From positions 114,385,064 to 114,449,063 of the forward strand of contig NC_080171.1 in assembly GCF_950295315.1 (NCBI RefSeq): a DNA stretch of 64,000 nucleotides. Reading direction: 5' to 3'. The notes beneath the pieces were generated by a model that ran no database searches, was not told the DNA's origin, and worked only from the letters and a program-made list of their open reading frames with translations. Of the stretch, positions 33,701-54,929 are shown one piece after another. Numbering within the stretch: position 1 is the stretch's first letter; each line of letters opens with the position of its first letter. A program made the position numbers and the translations under genes. The stretch comes from Erinaceus europaeus. Its lineage: Eukaryota > Chordata > Mammalia > Eulipotyphla > Erinaceidae.

Positions 33701-36196
33701 TCAATTTCTGTCTCTATCCAATAATAAATAAAATAAAATAATTGAAAAAAGAGCTCATGGAGTGTCCCCCACACCATCCTCCCATCAGCTCTGCGATGCA
33801 GGAAGGTCCACTACCCCATTTCCAGATGGGGAAACTGAGGCACAGGCAGTCAATAAGTTCTAGATGGAGGTCAGGATTCAGTATGCCTTGACATCTAGAC
33901 TTTCCTCCCTCTAGGTAACATGTTGATTCACTATAAAGTCAGCTGCATCCAACTTGCTTCCAGTTAAACCCATAAGGGCAGGCCTGAGGCTGTTCCATGC
34001 AGAGCTGCCTCCAGGGGGCTAGTAAGCTGTGGGCACTGGCTACAGAGCCCTAGAATGGATGAGCAGAGGTCACAGGCCCGCAGGCAAGGGCAGGAGCTGT
34101 TGCTGGATGAAAGCCAGCAGCCTGCAGCCGGTTCTTCACCCTGCAGGCTACCAGCCGGGCAGGGCCTCCCTGCAGGAGAGCTGTGAGTCACCGGCAAGGC
34201 CCTGGTATTGAGGATCCTCTGTGCCTGGCACTTCCTGTGGTTGTTGTGCACACAAACCACACCCAGACAGTCCCCGAGAGGCACGAAAATGCACAGAAAG
34301 GAAACAGCTTCCATCTTAGGGTGTGGTAAACAGTCTCAGATGGTTTTTATAGGATAAAGAGAAACTTAGCAGGCCTTTGCCAGTCCCACCGCTAAGTGCT
34401 CCCACACCCCACCCTCTTGCCCAGTTGGTGCTAAGGCAACAGACACCCCCCCAGATGATAACTTCTGCTAGAATTTTATTCTTCTCAGTCCAGACCCCAG
34501 CTCTTGTCCTAGGAGTCAAGGTCCAACAAAGCTAGTTTCCCCTGCGGGGGCATCCTCCTGGAAGAGAGCCCCTGTCTCTAAGGCCTCTACCTGGCTACTC
34601 CCTAGCCAAGAGGCCTCCCTGGGATCCACCAGCCTCCATCTCACTGCAGTTCAGATTCCAGAATCGAAGTTCCCAGAACTCCCTCTTGGACCAAAGCCCA
34701 AGTGAATATCCTCACTCTTCAGCACACAAGGCAGGCACTGTTCTGCAGTAAGAGGAACAGCTGCGGGAATGCTTGGTTGGTACAGTCCCCAGGCAGTCAC
34801 TGGCCTCAGCTTTCACCAGCCTGTCCTAGAGGTCCCAGCATAAGGTAGGACTCTACCCAGTGCAGGGGGAGGGGGGCACAGAGAGCCAAGACCACCACCT
34901 GTCCATCTGACCTTCCCACACTTATGCTCTCATGACCTCAACTACCCCTCCCTAAAATAAAGGGCAATGATCCCTGGTGGCCTCCGGAGAAGAGATGGCA
35001 GAGTGGAGAGGCACCCAGGGGTCTGGGCAGACACAATATCTAATCTCAGCTCTGCCACTGTCCACCCAAGCCCTCCATGGCTTGGCATCTACCCAATCTG
35101 TGCCTCTTGCCTCCTAATCCACACAGGGATGATGTTTCACATGTCCTCACAGTGACCCTGCACAGAAATGTCTGACATGGAGGCAGGTGCAAACTATGTA
35201 CTCAGAAATGACAACCGCAAACAAGAAGTCCAGAAGGACAAGGGAGTAGGTGGCAATTAGAACAGAGAATGTGCTGGAAGTCACCACATTCCAGCCCCTG
35301 TAATCCTCTGTGTGCAGAACCCAGGATGGAACTCCTGTGAGCAATGGAGACTTCTGGAGCCTCCCCTGGTCCCCTGGGCCACCTATAAGTGACTTTTGTC
35401 CCAGCAGAGAGAAGAGTCTGAGTCTGAGAAATAGGTGTGACTTCTAAGGGTCCTATTCCTCCCTGTGTTGCCACAGGGTCAGTCTTCCATCCATCACCCT
35501 TGGGGGTTTCAGGAGGATACACACAGAAGAGGGCAACCCTGTCTACTGCGGGCAAGAGGCCAGTGACTCCCCAGTTCAGAGAGGCCCTGGAGGAATGGCT
35601 GACCTGCAGACCCCCGTCTGAGGCTGCCTGGTATGGAGCACAGTGCCCGGGGTGGGGGGGCGTCCAGCCTGTCCAATTGCCCTGGCTTGTTGCTGGGCAA
35701 AAACTGCAGGTGGGAAGAGACAGATCACACCACCACCCACGTCCCAGGAACTCACTGCCTTCCAGTGTCATTCTCAGATGACTGTGAGAATAGCTTTACA
35801 GTACTTGGGCGGCGGAGTATTCCTGGGCGCCCTATTACTTTCCTCTCCCATTCTGTCAGACCTCACCCCCCACCCACAGGTGCACATCCCAGCCAAATCC
35901 CCAGATTTGGTTCAGAGTCCAGCCCTACTAGAATCTCCTAGTGCCCCGCCCCTTAGAGTTTTCCCAGGTCAGGACCTCCCTCCAGACCCTTCCAGTGCAC
36001 GGGACCCACCCCTGCAGATCTCTCCAGGGCCTGGGTGGCAGAGGAAGTGACCACAGATCAGGGCCATCTGGTCTCCACCTGAAGGAGCGGTCAGTGGGGC
36101 AGCACGCAGGGTAGTCGGGCCTTGGGGACCACTGGGGCTATGCACTGGTCCCGGGATCGTGGGGAACACCCGGACCCTCCCGCGCTCACCTGTCAT
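27599..36196 (-). CDS. CARD19: CARD19 / BinCARD (whole spliced coding region)
   Basis: Joining minus-strand exons 36196-36190, 31342-31200, 29524-29371, 28436-28377, 28215-28144 and 27714-27599 gives 552 bases: 183 residues plus stop, the length I recall for human BinCARD-2. It starts MTGQTYCDRLVQDTPFLTG. Residues about 4-95 form the CARD, a six-helix death-fold adaptor domain. A linker (about 100-121) is followed by a hydrophobic membrane anchor at about 124-142 (VAFLACLGLATGLALLLYCC), then a C-terminal tail with LLLAFLTDDLGGF. Known of the family: it was first reported as a BCL10 inhibitor and later as a mitochondrial membrane protein. Splice phases agree at all five junctions. Identity is near certain; the physiological role is less settled. 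Confidence 0.97.
28144..28215 (-). CDS. CARD19: CARD19 coding exon 5 (membrane anchor)
   Basis: 72 bases after the acceptor CCCCAG encode GPVAFLACLGLATGLALLLY and CCPP, a single hydrophobic helix of about 19 residues that ends in a Cys pair. Donor GTGCGT, phase 1. The whole membrane segment sits in one phase 1-1 exon, so skipping it would keep the frame and give a soluble form. Confidence 0.95.
28377..28436 (-). CDS. CARD19: CARD19 coding exon 4 (linker)
   Basis: 60 bases after the acceptor TTTCCAG encode EDSENTELDWAAASRELSDR, the acidic linker between CARD and membrane anchor. It ends in phase 1 before GTAACC. Homology to the known linker is weaker but the TELD and EL-S-RG anchors align. 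Confidence 0.9.
29371..29524 (-). CDS. CARD19: CARD19 coding exon 3
   Basis: Acceptor CTCCCCCAG; encodes F51 to L101 and the first base of E102 (FRNPKVSLRVRLCDLL, then QEFYRALYMHAQPLH), the remaining CARD helices. Donor GTGAGT, phase 1. Confidence 0.95.
29706..29836 (+). mobile_element. SINE type C
   Basis: AGTAGTATAATAGTTACATA, CCAGGTTCAATCCCCCTGCA and AATAAATAAATAAC tail; in CARD19 intron 2. Confidence 0.82.
30343..30543 (+). mobile_element. SINE type B
   Basis: GGCCAGGTGGCGGTGTACCT head, CCTGGGTTTGAGACCCCTGC and CAATAATAAATAAATA tail. Confidence 0.86.
31200..31342 (-). CDS. CARD19: CARD19 coding exon 2
   Basis: Acceptor CTTTCAG; encodes G3 to K50, including DRLVQDTPFLTG and LSEQQVDKIILQLNRYYPQI, the first helices of the CARD. 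It ends in phase 0 at GAA AAG before GTGCCC, a weaker but valid donor. Confidence 0.95.
31955..32073 (+). mobile_element. LINE-1 3' UTR tail
   Basis: Short copy of the same 3' end (GGTCCCTAGTGGGTGGGGGT, ATTCCCCAATAAAGAAATTT) with an A-rich tail, within CARD19 intron 1. Confidence 0.75.
32124..32283 (+). mobile_element. SINE type D, well preserved
   Basis: GGAGGTGGCGCAGTGATGAA, GTCCCGAGTTCGATCCCCGG (intact B box) and CATAAATAAATAAAAT with A tail. Confidence 0.88.
32547..32832 (+). mobile_element. SINE type A
   Basis: GGGAGTCAGATGATAGTGCA head, CGGTTCGAGCCCCCGGCTCC, ACAACAATAAAACAACACGG and AAATAAATAAATATT tail. Confidence 0.9.
33058..33280 (+). mobile_element. SINE type B
   Basis: AGCCAGGTGGTGGTACACCT head, CCCAGGTTCAAGCCCCCAGT and CCAATAATAAATAAATGAAG tail. 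Confidence 0.87.
33285..33552 (+). mobile_element. SINE type A
   Basis: GGGGTCGGGCAGTAGCACAT, GGATCCCGGTTCGAGCCCCT, CAACGACGACATCAACAACA and AAATAAATAAAT. Confidence 0.9.
33553..33752 (+). mobile_element. SINE type B
   Basis: GGGGTAGATGGTGGCGCACC head and CCAATAATAAATAAAATAAA tail; third of three same-strand SINEs. Confidence 0.86.
33755..36180 (-). other. CARD19: CARD19 intron 1, repeat-poor part
   Basis: 2.4 kb with no SINE or LINE. Frames up to 189 codons occur on both strands but resemble nothing known and show no splice-supported structure. Confidence 0.6.
36190..36196 (-). CDS. CARD19: CARD19 coding exon 1 (7 bases)
   Basis: Only ATG ACA G is coding, followed by the donor GTGAGC. The preceding minus-strand sequence is GC-rich with G at -3. 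The short start exon is supported because it supplies M-T and the first base of G3, in phase with QTYCDR in the next exon 4.8 kb away, matching the known N-terminus MTDQTYCDR. Confidence 0.88.
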
Positions 36197-36329
36197 GTCC
36201 ACGGCCCCGCACGTGACCGGCCAGCCCTGGCCTGTCTGCACCGAGGTCTGCCAGTCCCCCGGGTCCCGATGACCCCAGCCCGCAGTCACTTGGTCCTCCT
36301 AGGACAGCCCTTCCCGTAGACCACGCCCT

Positions 36330-37080
36330 TCCCGTTAGGCCCGCCCCTGGCGTCGGCTACGTCATAGAGGGTGTAAGCCACGCCCACACCGGTTCCAGCT
36401 CTTCCAACTAGACTCCGTCCCCGGCGACGTCACCGCGAGGGTACGAATCCCACCCACGTTGGGCCACGCCTTTGCACCTAGGCCCCGCCCCAGATTAGAT
36501 GACGTCACCGAGCACCTATAAATACCACCCACAGGGGCCCGCCCTTCCTGCCGGCCCCGCCCCCGGCGTCGCGACTTTTGTTTTGGGTTCCCTAGACCTG
36601 CGCTCGCCGCCCGGGGCGTCCTCTCTAAAGCTCCACATCCCGCTCCTGCAGGAGCCCCGCCTCACTGAGGCCCGTTTAGGCCTACGCCGGCGGAATCGCT
36701 TCACCTCCACCCTGACCCCACCCTCTCCCGGCTGCGGCTCCGGCTCCGCCCTGCGACCGGCGCCCCCTGGCGGCGCCCCGCCTCTGCCCCGCGTGGCGCC
36801 GGCCCGCCCTCCCGCGTTAGGCCGCACCCTGGCCCCGAGGCTCTAACCGCCTCTCTGCCCGGCCCCTGCGGCCCCGCCAAGCCCTCCCGAGTTGTGGGTC
36901 GCGGCCTCCGCAGCTCTCAGCATCATCACCCGAGGCTTCGCCCGACCCCGGCTCCAAGCAGCCCGGTGGCCCCAGCTTGGGGTAGCTGAGCTCCGCTGGG
37001 CATTGCCGCCGCTCACCCCATCGCACCCCACACTCTGAGGCTCTGGGAGATGAAGTGACTTTAGGACCCTGATCAGATCG
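36330..37080 (-). promoter_or_regulatory. CARD19: CpG-rich promoter of CARD19
   Basis: GC-rich, CpG-dense DNA directly upstream of the CARD19 start on the minus strand, with several GC boxes (GGCCCCGCCCC type near 36480-36492 and 36556-36566). SINEs begin at about 37108. Any 5' untranslated exon sequence must lie here; the transcription start is not determined. Confidence 0.75.
36355..36535 (-). promoter_or_regulatory. CARD19: Three-copy module with CRE-like sites before CARD19
   Basis: ACGTCA occurs at 36359-36364, 36427-36432 and 36502-36507; the last is a full palindromic CRE (TGACGTCA, 36500-36507). Each is followed 19-26 bases later by a CCACGCCCAC/CCACCCAC block with a TA-containing stretch between. 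Copies two and three keep exactly the same 23-base offset. The third contains TATAAATA. CREB/ATF and KLF/SP-type binding is inferred. Confidence 0.7.
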
Positions 37081-37107
37081 CGGGGAGCACTGAGCCAGAC
37101 CCGGGGC

Positions 37108-37296
37108 AGAAAGCTGGTGGTGCACCTGGTTGAGTGCACGTGTTACAATGTGGAAGGACCTGGGTTCGAGCCCCCGGTCCCCACATACAGGGGGAAAGCT
37201 TTGCGAGTGGTGACGCAGTGCTGCAGGTGTCTTATCTCTCTCCGTCTCCATATCCCCCTTCTTGGTTCCTGGCTGTCTCTATCAAAGACTATAAAA
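37108..37296 (+). mobile_element. SINE type B
   Basis: CAGAAAGCTGGTGGTGCACC head, CCTGGGTTCGAGCCCCCGGT (intact B box). It abuts the CARD19 CpG island. Confidence 0.84.
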
Positions 37297-37305
37297 GGGT
37301 AGGGG

Positions 37306-37492
37306 TGGGGGCGGTCGGTGGTACACCTGGTTAAGCGCTTACATTACAGTGCGCAAGGACCCAGGTTCAAGCCCCTGGTCCCCACCTGCAGGGGGAAAGC
37401 TTCTGGAGTGGTGAAGCAGGTCTGCAGGTCTGTCTCTCCCCCGCCCCTCTCAATTTTTCTGTCGCTATCAATAATTAATTAAGTAAATAAAG
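37306..37492 (+). mobile_element. SINE type B
   Basis: GGGGCGGTCGGTGGTACACC head, CCCAGGTTCAAGCCCCTGGT and AATTAATTAAGTAAATAAAG tail. Confidence 0.85.
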
Positions 37493-37494
37493 GC

Positions 37495-38270
37495 TGGTGG
37501 GCATCACGTAGCCCAGAAGGAGCAGTGCTGGCTCACTGATGCTGCCTCCAGTCCAGAGGAAAAGTCATACTTGCACTAGGGAACCCCAGCCTAGCAGATG
37601 AGGGAGGTCATTTGCCCGGCCGAAGCCTTAGTTTTCCAGTCTGTAAGGTGGGTGACCCAAAGCCACACGTGTCTCTCGCCAGCCTGACCTCCCCAGCTCT
37701 GGTGTCCACTCTGGTATGCCCCCACCAAAATGTATGAAATGCGAGTTGTGACAGAAAGGAGCAGAGCCTTCAGAGTGATTTGAACTGAGTTTGGGTTTTG
37801 CCCATTTCCTTCTCTGCCTGTTGCCACCGTTTCCCCATCCATTTGCTCTATTTTGAGATGCTCCCTGTGTCAAGCTGTGTTCACTTCTCAGACAGCACAG
37901 GGATGCTTCCCCTCCCAGGGTCTATGCACCCTCCATATCTGTCTTGCTTACCCCCCTCCATTCCAAATGAAGCTAGGACCCCCTTTCCAGGATGGACGGT
38001 ATCCCAGAGCATGACTTACAGGTGAGCTGGAGGTTTCCTGTGAGGTCTGGCCAGGACCTGTCCCAGGCTGAGGAACCCCATGGGCAGGGCCCCCAGATCA
38101 GGAGGGCTGCATGATCCATTCTGACCTCTCACGTACATGTGAGCCAAAGCAAGTCCAGGCAGACTGTGAGCATGGGTTCCCCCCACCCCAGGGAGCCTTG
38201 CACAGCGCCCCTGGGGACCTCCAGGAGAGGATCACTCGTGCTTCAGTGTAGTGACGCCTGAACCCCTAGG
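37495..38270. other. Intergenic between CARD19 and SUSD3, nothing recognised
   Basis: Single-copy-looking DNA with no exon or repeat identified. Confidence 0.55.
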
Positions 38271-38271
38271 T

Positions 38272-38470
38272 TCTTTTTTTAAAATTTTTTATATTTATTT
38301 TCCCTTTTGTTGCCCTTGTTTTTCATTGTTGTTGTGGTTATTGTTGTTGATGTCATCGTTCTTAGATAGGACAGAGAGAAATAGAGGAGGGGCAGGGAGA
38401 GAGAAAGACAGACACCTGCAGACCTGCTTCACCGCCTGTGAAGCGACTCCCCTACAGGCCAGTGTCAAGC
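38272..38470 (-). mobile_element. SINE type A, antisense, truncated
   Basis: CCCTTTTGTTGCCCTTGTTT, GATAGGACAGAGAGAAATAG and GAAGCGACTCCCCTACAGGC; the head is missing. Confidence 0.83.
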
Positions 38471-38529
38471 AGAGGGAACAGCAACAGCATTCAGTCACCT
38501 GAGTGAGCTTGGGGTTTCAAGAAACAAAC

Positions 38530-38705
38530 GGGCTAGGTGGTGGTGCACCTGGTTGAGTGCACAGGTTCGAGCCCTCAGTCCCCAGCTGCAGGGGAAAGCT
38601 CTGCAAACGGTGAAGCAGTGTTACAGGTGTGTCTCGCTCTCTCCCTACCACCCCTTTCCTCTCTATTTCTAGTTGTCGCTATCCAGTCAAGATGATAATA
38701 ATAAA
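38530..38705 (+). mobile_element. SINE type B
   Basis: GGGCTAGGTGGTGGTGCACC head with an internal deletion before the B box. Confidence 0.83.
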
Positions 38706-38715
38706 CAGCTCTTTA

Positions 38716-38842
38716 TGTGGCCCAGAAGGCTGTCCAGTGGTAAGAGCTAAATTTGTATGGGACCGTGAGTTTGTCCCACAGCACTAAATAAACCAGAGTG
38801 ATGTTCTGGTTCTCCCTCTCCCTCTCATGAATAAACTTTAAA
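38716..38842 (+). mobile_element. SINE type D, diverged
   Basis: GTGATGTTCTGGTTCTCCCT and CATGAATAAACTTTAAAGAT are the type D 3' part. Confidence 0.7.
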
Positions 38843-38856
38843 GATGAAAATGAAGA

Positions 38857-38962
38857 AGCATGGAATACAATGCTGTGAATAAGTATTGGACTCTCGAGCA
38901 CGAGGTTCTGAGTTTGATTCCCCAGCACTGCATGTGACAGGGTGATGTTCTAGTTCCCTCCA
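38857..38962 (+). mobile_element. SINE type D, truncated
   Basis: AGTATTGGACTCTCGAGCAC, GAGTTTGATTCCCCAGCACT and GTGACAGGGTGATGTTCTAG. Confidence 0.75.
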
Positions 38963-38964
38963 GT

Positions 38965-39630
38965 CCAACAAGACCCTGGCCACTACACAGATGTGTGGGG
39001 TCCCCTCAGCACTCCCCCAGATGGTGCCTCCACCCTGCAGGGTACAGGTTCTCTGGCTGACTATATAGTCCTTCCCCTGTACCCCTGCAGCCACCCGCCC
39101 CGTGAGGGCCACCCCCACTCCTATAACTCTAAGTCACAGGAACCAGTGTGGAAGCAGGCCCCTTACCCCAATCCTCCTGGCCTCTGCACTTGTAGTCCAA
39201 GGTCAAGGACCTGGGAACAAACACCCCATTCTCCTTGCAGGCTCCACCAAGCTTCTTGCCCCCACCACTTCTGCCTCCCACCACTTCATCCCTCAATGTT
39301 GGGGGTGTTAAAACGGGGGAATTCAGAGTCTTTTTCCACTGCTGATCCTTTGCTGGAGCTACTGGAGCCTTGAAAGGAGCCTAGAAGTTGCCTGCAGCTA
39401 CGATGCGGCCCTATACAGGGTCAGTATAGCTGGAGACCTCTCACTGGGGAGGGCGCCTGCCTCGCCATCAACACAGCCCAGACTGGAGCCCCAGCAACAC
39501 ATGGGAGGTTCCCCAACACTGCTGGGGGCTCCTCTGCTAGGTGTCCCTCCTCTCATAGAGCAGCCCAGAGTAATGAAATGGCACATGTGTAAGGCCCCAG
39601 TTCTGCAGTAAAATAAAAAGAGGTCTACCC
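38965..39630. other. Intergenic, nothing recognised
   Basis: No repeat or exon identified; part of 39378-39610 (GCACTGGGGAGGGCGCCTGCC-like context) resembles an old decayed SINE. Confidence 0.5.
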
Positions 39631-39636
39631 TTGGGA

Positions 39637-39880
39637 GTTGGGCAATAGTGCAGCGGGTTAAGCACAGAAGGCGCGAAGCGCAAGGAACGGTAAGGATCCC
39701 GGTTCAAGCCCCCGGCTCCTCACCTACAGGGGAGTTGCTTCACAGTTGGTGGAGCAGGTCTGCAGGTGTCTTTCTCTCCCCACCTCTGTCTTCCCCTCCT
39801 CTCTCCATTTCTCTCTGTCCTATCCAATGACGACATCATTAACAAAACAACAAAAAAAAAAAGAAAAGGAAAAAAAAAAG
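39637..39880 (+). mobile_element. SINE type A
   Basis: GGGAGTTGGGCAATAGTGCA head, CCCGGTTCAAGCCCCCGGCT and AACAAAACAACAAAAAAAAA tail. Confidence 0.88.
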
Positions 39881-40104
39881 AAGTTACCCTCACCTTTCCC
39901 CACCCTCCCACCCCTTAGCTGGACCCTCAGAGTACAAGGGCACTGACTTGTAATTCTGGAAAAATTGGGAGTCTGCAGAGTTAACCAGAGACCCACAGTG
40001 AGACTCGGGCTTGGGCAGCGGCATCTCCTCAGGAGCACGCCGGGAAAGACACTGCGTGTGAGCACCACTCTCCAGCGGAACAGCACCCAGAAAAACAATG
40101 ACGG

Positions 40105-40312
40105 TGGGGGCTGGGCAGTGGCGCACCAGGATAACTGCACATAGTACGATGCACAAGGACCCACATAAGAATCCGGGTTCAAGCCCCCAGCTCCCCACCT
40201 GCAGGGAGGTCACCTCACAAGTGGTGAAGCTGGTCTGCAGGTGTTTATCTTTCCCTCCTTCTCTATCTTCCCCCCCCCTCTCAATTTCTCCGCGTCTTGT
40301 AAAAAAAAAAAT
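40105..40312 (+). mobile_element. SINE type A/B intermediate
   Basis: GGGGGCTGGGCAGTGGCGCA head and ATCCGGGTTCAAGCCCCCAG; truncated at the C/T tract with an A run. Confidence 0.8.
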
Positions 40313-40361
40313 CAACACCATGACAGCATCAGGGTGATAGCCAAATATGGAACTACCAAGT

Positions 40362-40562
40362 GTACTTTTTAAAAAATATATTTATTTTTATTGGGTAGAG
40401 ATAGAAATTGTGAGGGGAGGGGAGATAGAGACAGAGGTACCTGCAGCCCTTCTTCACCCCTCCTGAATCTTTCCCCCTGCAGGTGGGGACCAGGGGCTTG
40501 AACCTGGGTCCTTGTGCCCTGTGATGCGAGCACTTAACCAGCCATGCCGCCGCATGGCCCCT
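40362..40562 (-). mobile_element. SINE type B, antisense
   Basis: TTTTATTGGGTAGAGATAGA, TTTCCCCCTGCAGGTGGGGA and TTAACCAGCCATGCCGCCGC. Confidence 0.85.
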
Positions 40563-40644
40563 CCAGGCGTCCATCTCTGAAGGCCTCTCTCGGAGTCCCA
40601 GGATACACAGACTGCTCTGTGGAACTGGATTTAGGTTTAGGACT

Positions 40645-40740
40645 TGTGTGTTTTTTTTTTTTTTTGCTTGTTTTTATTATTTTTAATTTGATAGGATACA
40701 AAGTTGAGAAGTTAAGGGGAGATAGAGAGGAAGAGAGAAG
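40645..40740 (-). mobile_element. SINE fragment, antisense
   Basis: Poly(T), TTTTTATTATTTTTAATTTG and GAGATAGAGAGGAAGAGAGA; only the tail half remains, cut by the next SINE. Confidence 0.65.
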
Positions 40741-40968
40741 GGACCAGGCAGCAGCACACCTGGCTTAAGGGTTAAGGTTAAGGGCACACGTTACAGTGCT
40801 CAAGGACCCAGGTTCAAGCCCCTGGTCCCCACCTGCAGGAGGAAAGGTTCATGAGTGGTGAAGCAGGGCTGCAGGTGTCTCTCTGTCTCTCTCCCTCTCT
40901 ATCTCCCCCTTCCTTTTCAATTTCTCTCTGTCTCTACCTAATAATAAATAAAAATATATTTTTTTAAA
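40741..40968 (+). mobile_element. SINE type B
   Basis: GGACCAGGCAGCAGCACACC head with a duplicated GGTTAAGGTTAAG, CCAGGTTCAAGCCCCTGGTC and CTAATAATAAATAAAAAT. Confidence 0.86.
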
Positions 40969-40979
40969 TGAGAGAAAGA

Positions 40980-41255
40980 GGGAGTCAGGCAGTGGGTTAA
41001 GCACAGGTGGCACAAAGTGCAGGGACCAGAGTAAGGATCCTGGTTCGAGCCCCTGGCTCCCACCTGCAGGAGAGTCACTTCACAAGTGGTGAAGCAGGTC
41101 TGCAGGTGTCTATCTCTCTCTCTCCCTCTGTCTTCCCCTCCTCTCTCCATTTCTCTCTGTCCTATCCAACAATGACAACATCAACAACAACAACAATAAT
41201 AATAACTATAACAATAAAACAAGGGCAACAAAAGAGAATAAATAAATATTTTTAA
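40980..41255 (+). mobile_element. SINE type A
   Basis: GGGAGTCAGGCAGTGGGTTA head (short), TGGTTCGAGCCCCTGGCTCC and ACAACAACAACAATAATAAT. Confidence 0.89.
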
Positions 41256-41400
41256 GAGAGAGAGAGGAAGAGAGAGATACCTGCAGCACTGCTTCACCAC
41301 TTGTGAAACTTCCTTCTTGTAAGTGGGACTGGGGGCTTGAAACCTGAGTCCTTACAAGGATAGCATGTGTTCTCAACCAAGTGCACCACCTCTTGAGCCC
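41256..41400 (-). mobile_element. SINE type B, antisense, truncated
   Basis: GAGAGAGAGGAAGAGAGAGA, CTGCAGCACTGCTTCACCAC and TCAACCAAGTGCACCACCTC. Confidence 0.8.
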
Positions 41401-41757
41401 AGAACTTGTTTGTAAATGACAGAAGAACAGGACAAATATGGTTTCAGGGGGTAGCTTCTTGTTTCCTCACAACTACTGGTTGCTGTCTGGCTCCTCTCCT
41501 CAAGCTCCCACCCAATCTGGCTGTGAGGTCTCCCCGCGGGAAGCTGGGAAATTCAAGGGGCAGAACTCCACCACTTCCCTTAAGAACCCACACCGCAAGT
41601 CAAGGGGGGCAGAAGGCCAGATTCTAACTGGCCCAAGAAGGATGGGGAGCTTCACCAAGGAAAGGACACTGAGGGGCCCAGAGGCAGCCCTGAGCCATCG
41701 GGCAGGTAGATATGTGTGTATGGCTGTGACCCCAAGGACATAGCAAACAGAGCAAAC

Positions 41758-41922
41758 AAGGTCTGTGAAGTAGCTCATCTGTACACTGTGCTACTTTGCC
41801 ATGTGTACGACCCAGGTTCAAGCCTGGCTCCCACCGCACTGAAGGACGCTTCGGCGCTGTGATCTCTTTCCTTCTCTCTCCTTCTGTGCCTCTCTGTCTT
41901 GAAAGAAAAAAAAAAAGCAACA
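41758..41922 (+). mobile_element. SINE type E
   Basis: GTGAAGTAGCTCATCTGTAC head, CCCAGGTTCAAGCCTGGCTC and GCTTCGGCGCTGTGATCTCT, A tail. Confidence 0.75.
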
Positions 41923-41949
41923 AATGAATTCTCATCGTGTCAAAAGGGA

Positions 41950-42064
41950 CCTTAGAGACAGCTTACCTGGTAGAGTGCATGCCTGATCATGCATGTGCTC
42001 TAGACCCAGATTCCAGCCTAGCACACTACAGGCGACTCTGGTTTCTCCCTTTCAAAAAAAAAAA
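41950..42064 (+). mobile_element. SINE type E, short
   Basis: AGACAGCTTACCTGGTAGAG head, AGATTCCAGCCTAGCACACT and A run; first of three related older SINEs. Confidence 0.7.
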
Positions 42065-42325
42065 GGAGCAGAGCCTGTGAAGCCACTCACTTGGACAGTG
42101 TTTTGCAAGGTGCACGACCAGGTTTCCTTGGTTGTACAGCACTGGAGGGGGTGGCACGTCCCCTCTCATCACCTCAGGGCTGACAGAACAGCTCACTAGG
42201 CTAGTGCGCTTGCTTTGTCCTGGGCACAACCCAGGTCTGAGCCCAACCCCTACTGCACTGAACAAAGCTTCAGTGCTGTGGCATCTTTCTTTCAGTCTCT
42301 GTTTTTTTTTTTTTTTTTTTTTGGG
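42065..42325 (+). mobile_element. SINE type E, two nested copies
   Basis: TGAAGCCACTCACTTGGACA and ACAGCTCACTAGGCTAGTGC are two heads; GAAACAAAGCTTCAGTGCTG-like tail and T/A run end the second. Confidence 0.65.
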
Positions 42326-42329
42326 GGGG

Positions 42330-43254
42330 TTGGCTTGGAGCAATGAAATCCCAGTGACGACCAAAGGGGGGAGAAAAACTAAAAAAGACTCAGAGGGATA
42401 AAGCCCTGGTTATTCGCCGCCACCTTTCCCCCTGAAAAAGCAGAACACATGGATGGTAATCTCTCAGTGTAATCTGAAAGATTGGCTAGGCATGACTGTA
42501 CCACCAGCTGTCAAACCAGCACTCACCCCAGAAGCAGAGCCCCCGCTGCTTCCTGGTGGAATAGGATGCAGAAGGACTCTCACCATAGGGCAGAGGCCCA
42601 GCCCATTAGAGGTGGCCGGGGACCCGGCATGATCTGGGCTAATGGGACGTGTGTAAGCCTGCCAGCCACCAGCTGACCATACCACCTCAGAGGGGCGGTG
42701 GAGGCTGTCAGGAGACCAGCAGTCCAGGTGGTCAGAGGCAACTTGCAGCAGCACTGGGGCCTGATGTTCTGCGGGAAAGGGGGAGGGACTGGAAACAAAG
42801 ACAGTGACTTTTACTCTGTATTGTTTCAGCAGTAGAAAGAACTACTTCACACCTCTCACCAGCAACTCTACAGAGACAGAAGCCAGCCACAGCCAAGCCC
42901 CCATCACAGGCAGCACCCCCTGTAAAAGAAACCTCTGCAGTGGCTGGGCAGATCTGTTCTCCTGCTCCATTACACAAGACTAAACTGGCTTAAAAATGTC
43001 TTTCTGGGAACCAGGCAGAGGGAGACTGCGGCTGAGTCTGTGAACCATAGTGGCTGAGGGAGCTGAGCTATAAAAGCTTCTGCCGCTGGGCGCTCCTAGG
43101 ACAGGACCCCGCCTGAGGCCCCCAGCTTGGCTTCCTAAGCCAGAAGCCGACTCTATTGAACAATCAGCCAGACACTGGATGAAACGTCCGCTGTCAACTC
43201 GTAAGATGGCCCGGCCTTTCGGGTGTGAAGGGGATGCTGGGGGCTCAGCCTTGA
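42330..43254 (-). other. SUSD3: Region 3' of the SUSD3 stop
   Basis: It should contain the SUSD3 3' untranslated region, but no AATAAA or ATTAAA was found on the minus strand close to the stop, so its end is unknown. A 96-codon minus-strand frame at 42464-42754 shows no resemblance to SUSD3. Confidence 0.45.
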
Positions 43255-54754
<11,500 letters not shown>

Positions 54755-54929
54755 CTAGATGTTCTGGAGACCGGTGCTGAAACGAAAACCGTGCATCAGG
54801 AGACGATGAAAGGAGCCGCACAATAACCATGTCGGCGTGGCTCCCGGGGCAAAGCCAGAGCAAAGAGGGAAAATGGGGACAGAGTGGACCGCCAACTGAA
54901 AAGCAAATATTCTAACTGAAAAGCCAACA

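Noticed and set aside
42464..42754. A 96-codon minus-strand frame near the SUSD3 3' end considered as its last exon
   Set aside because: No match to the SUSD3 tail and wrong splice phase; the exon at 43255-43459 fits in phase, length and end residues.
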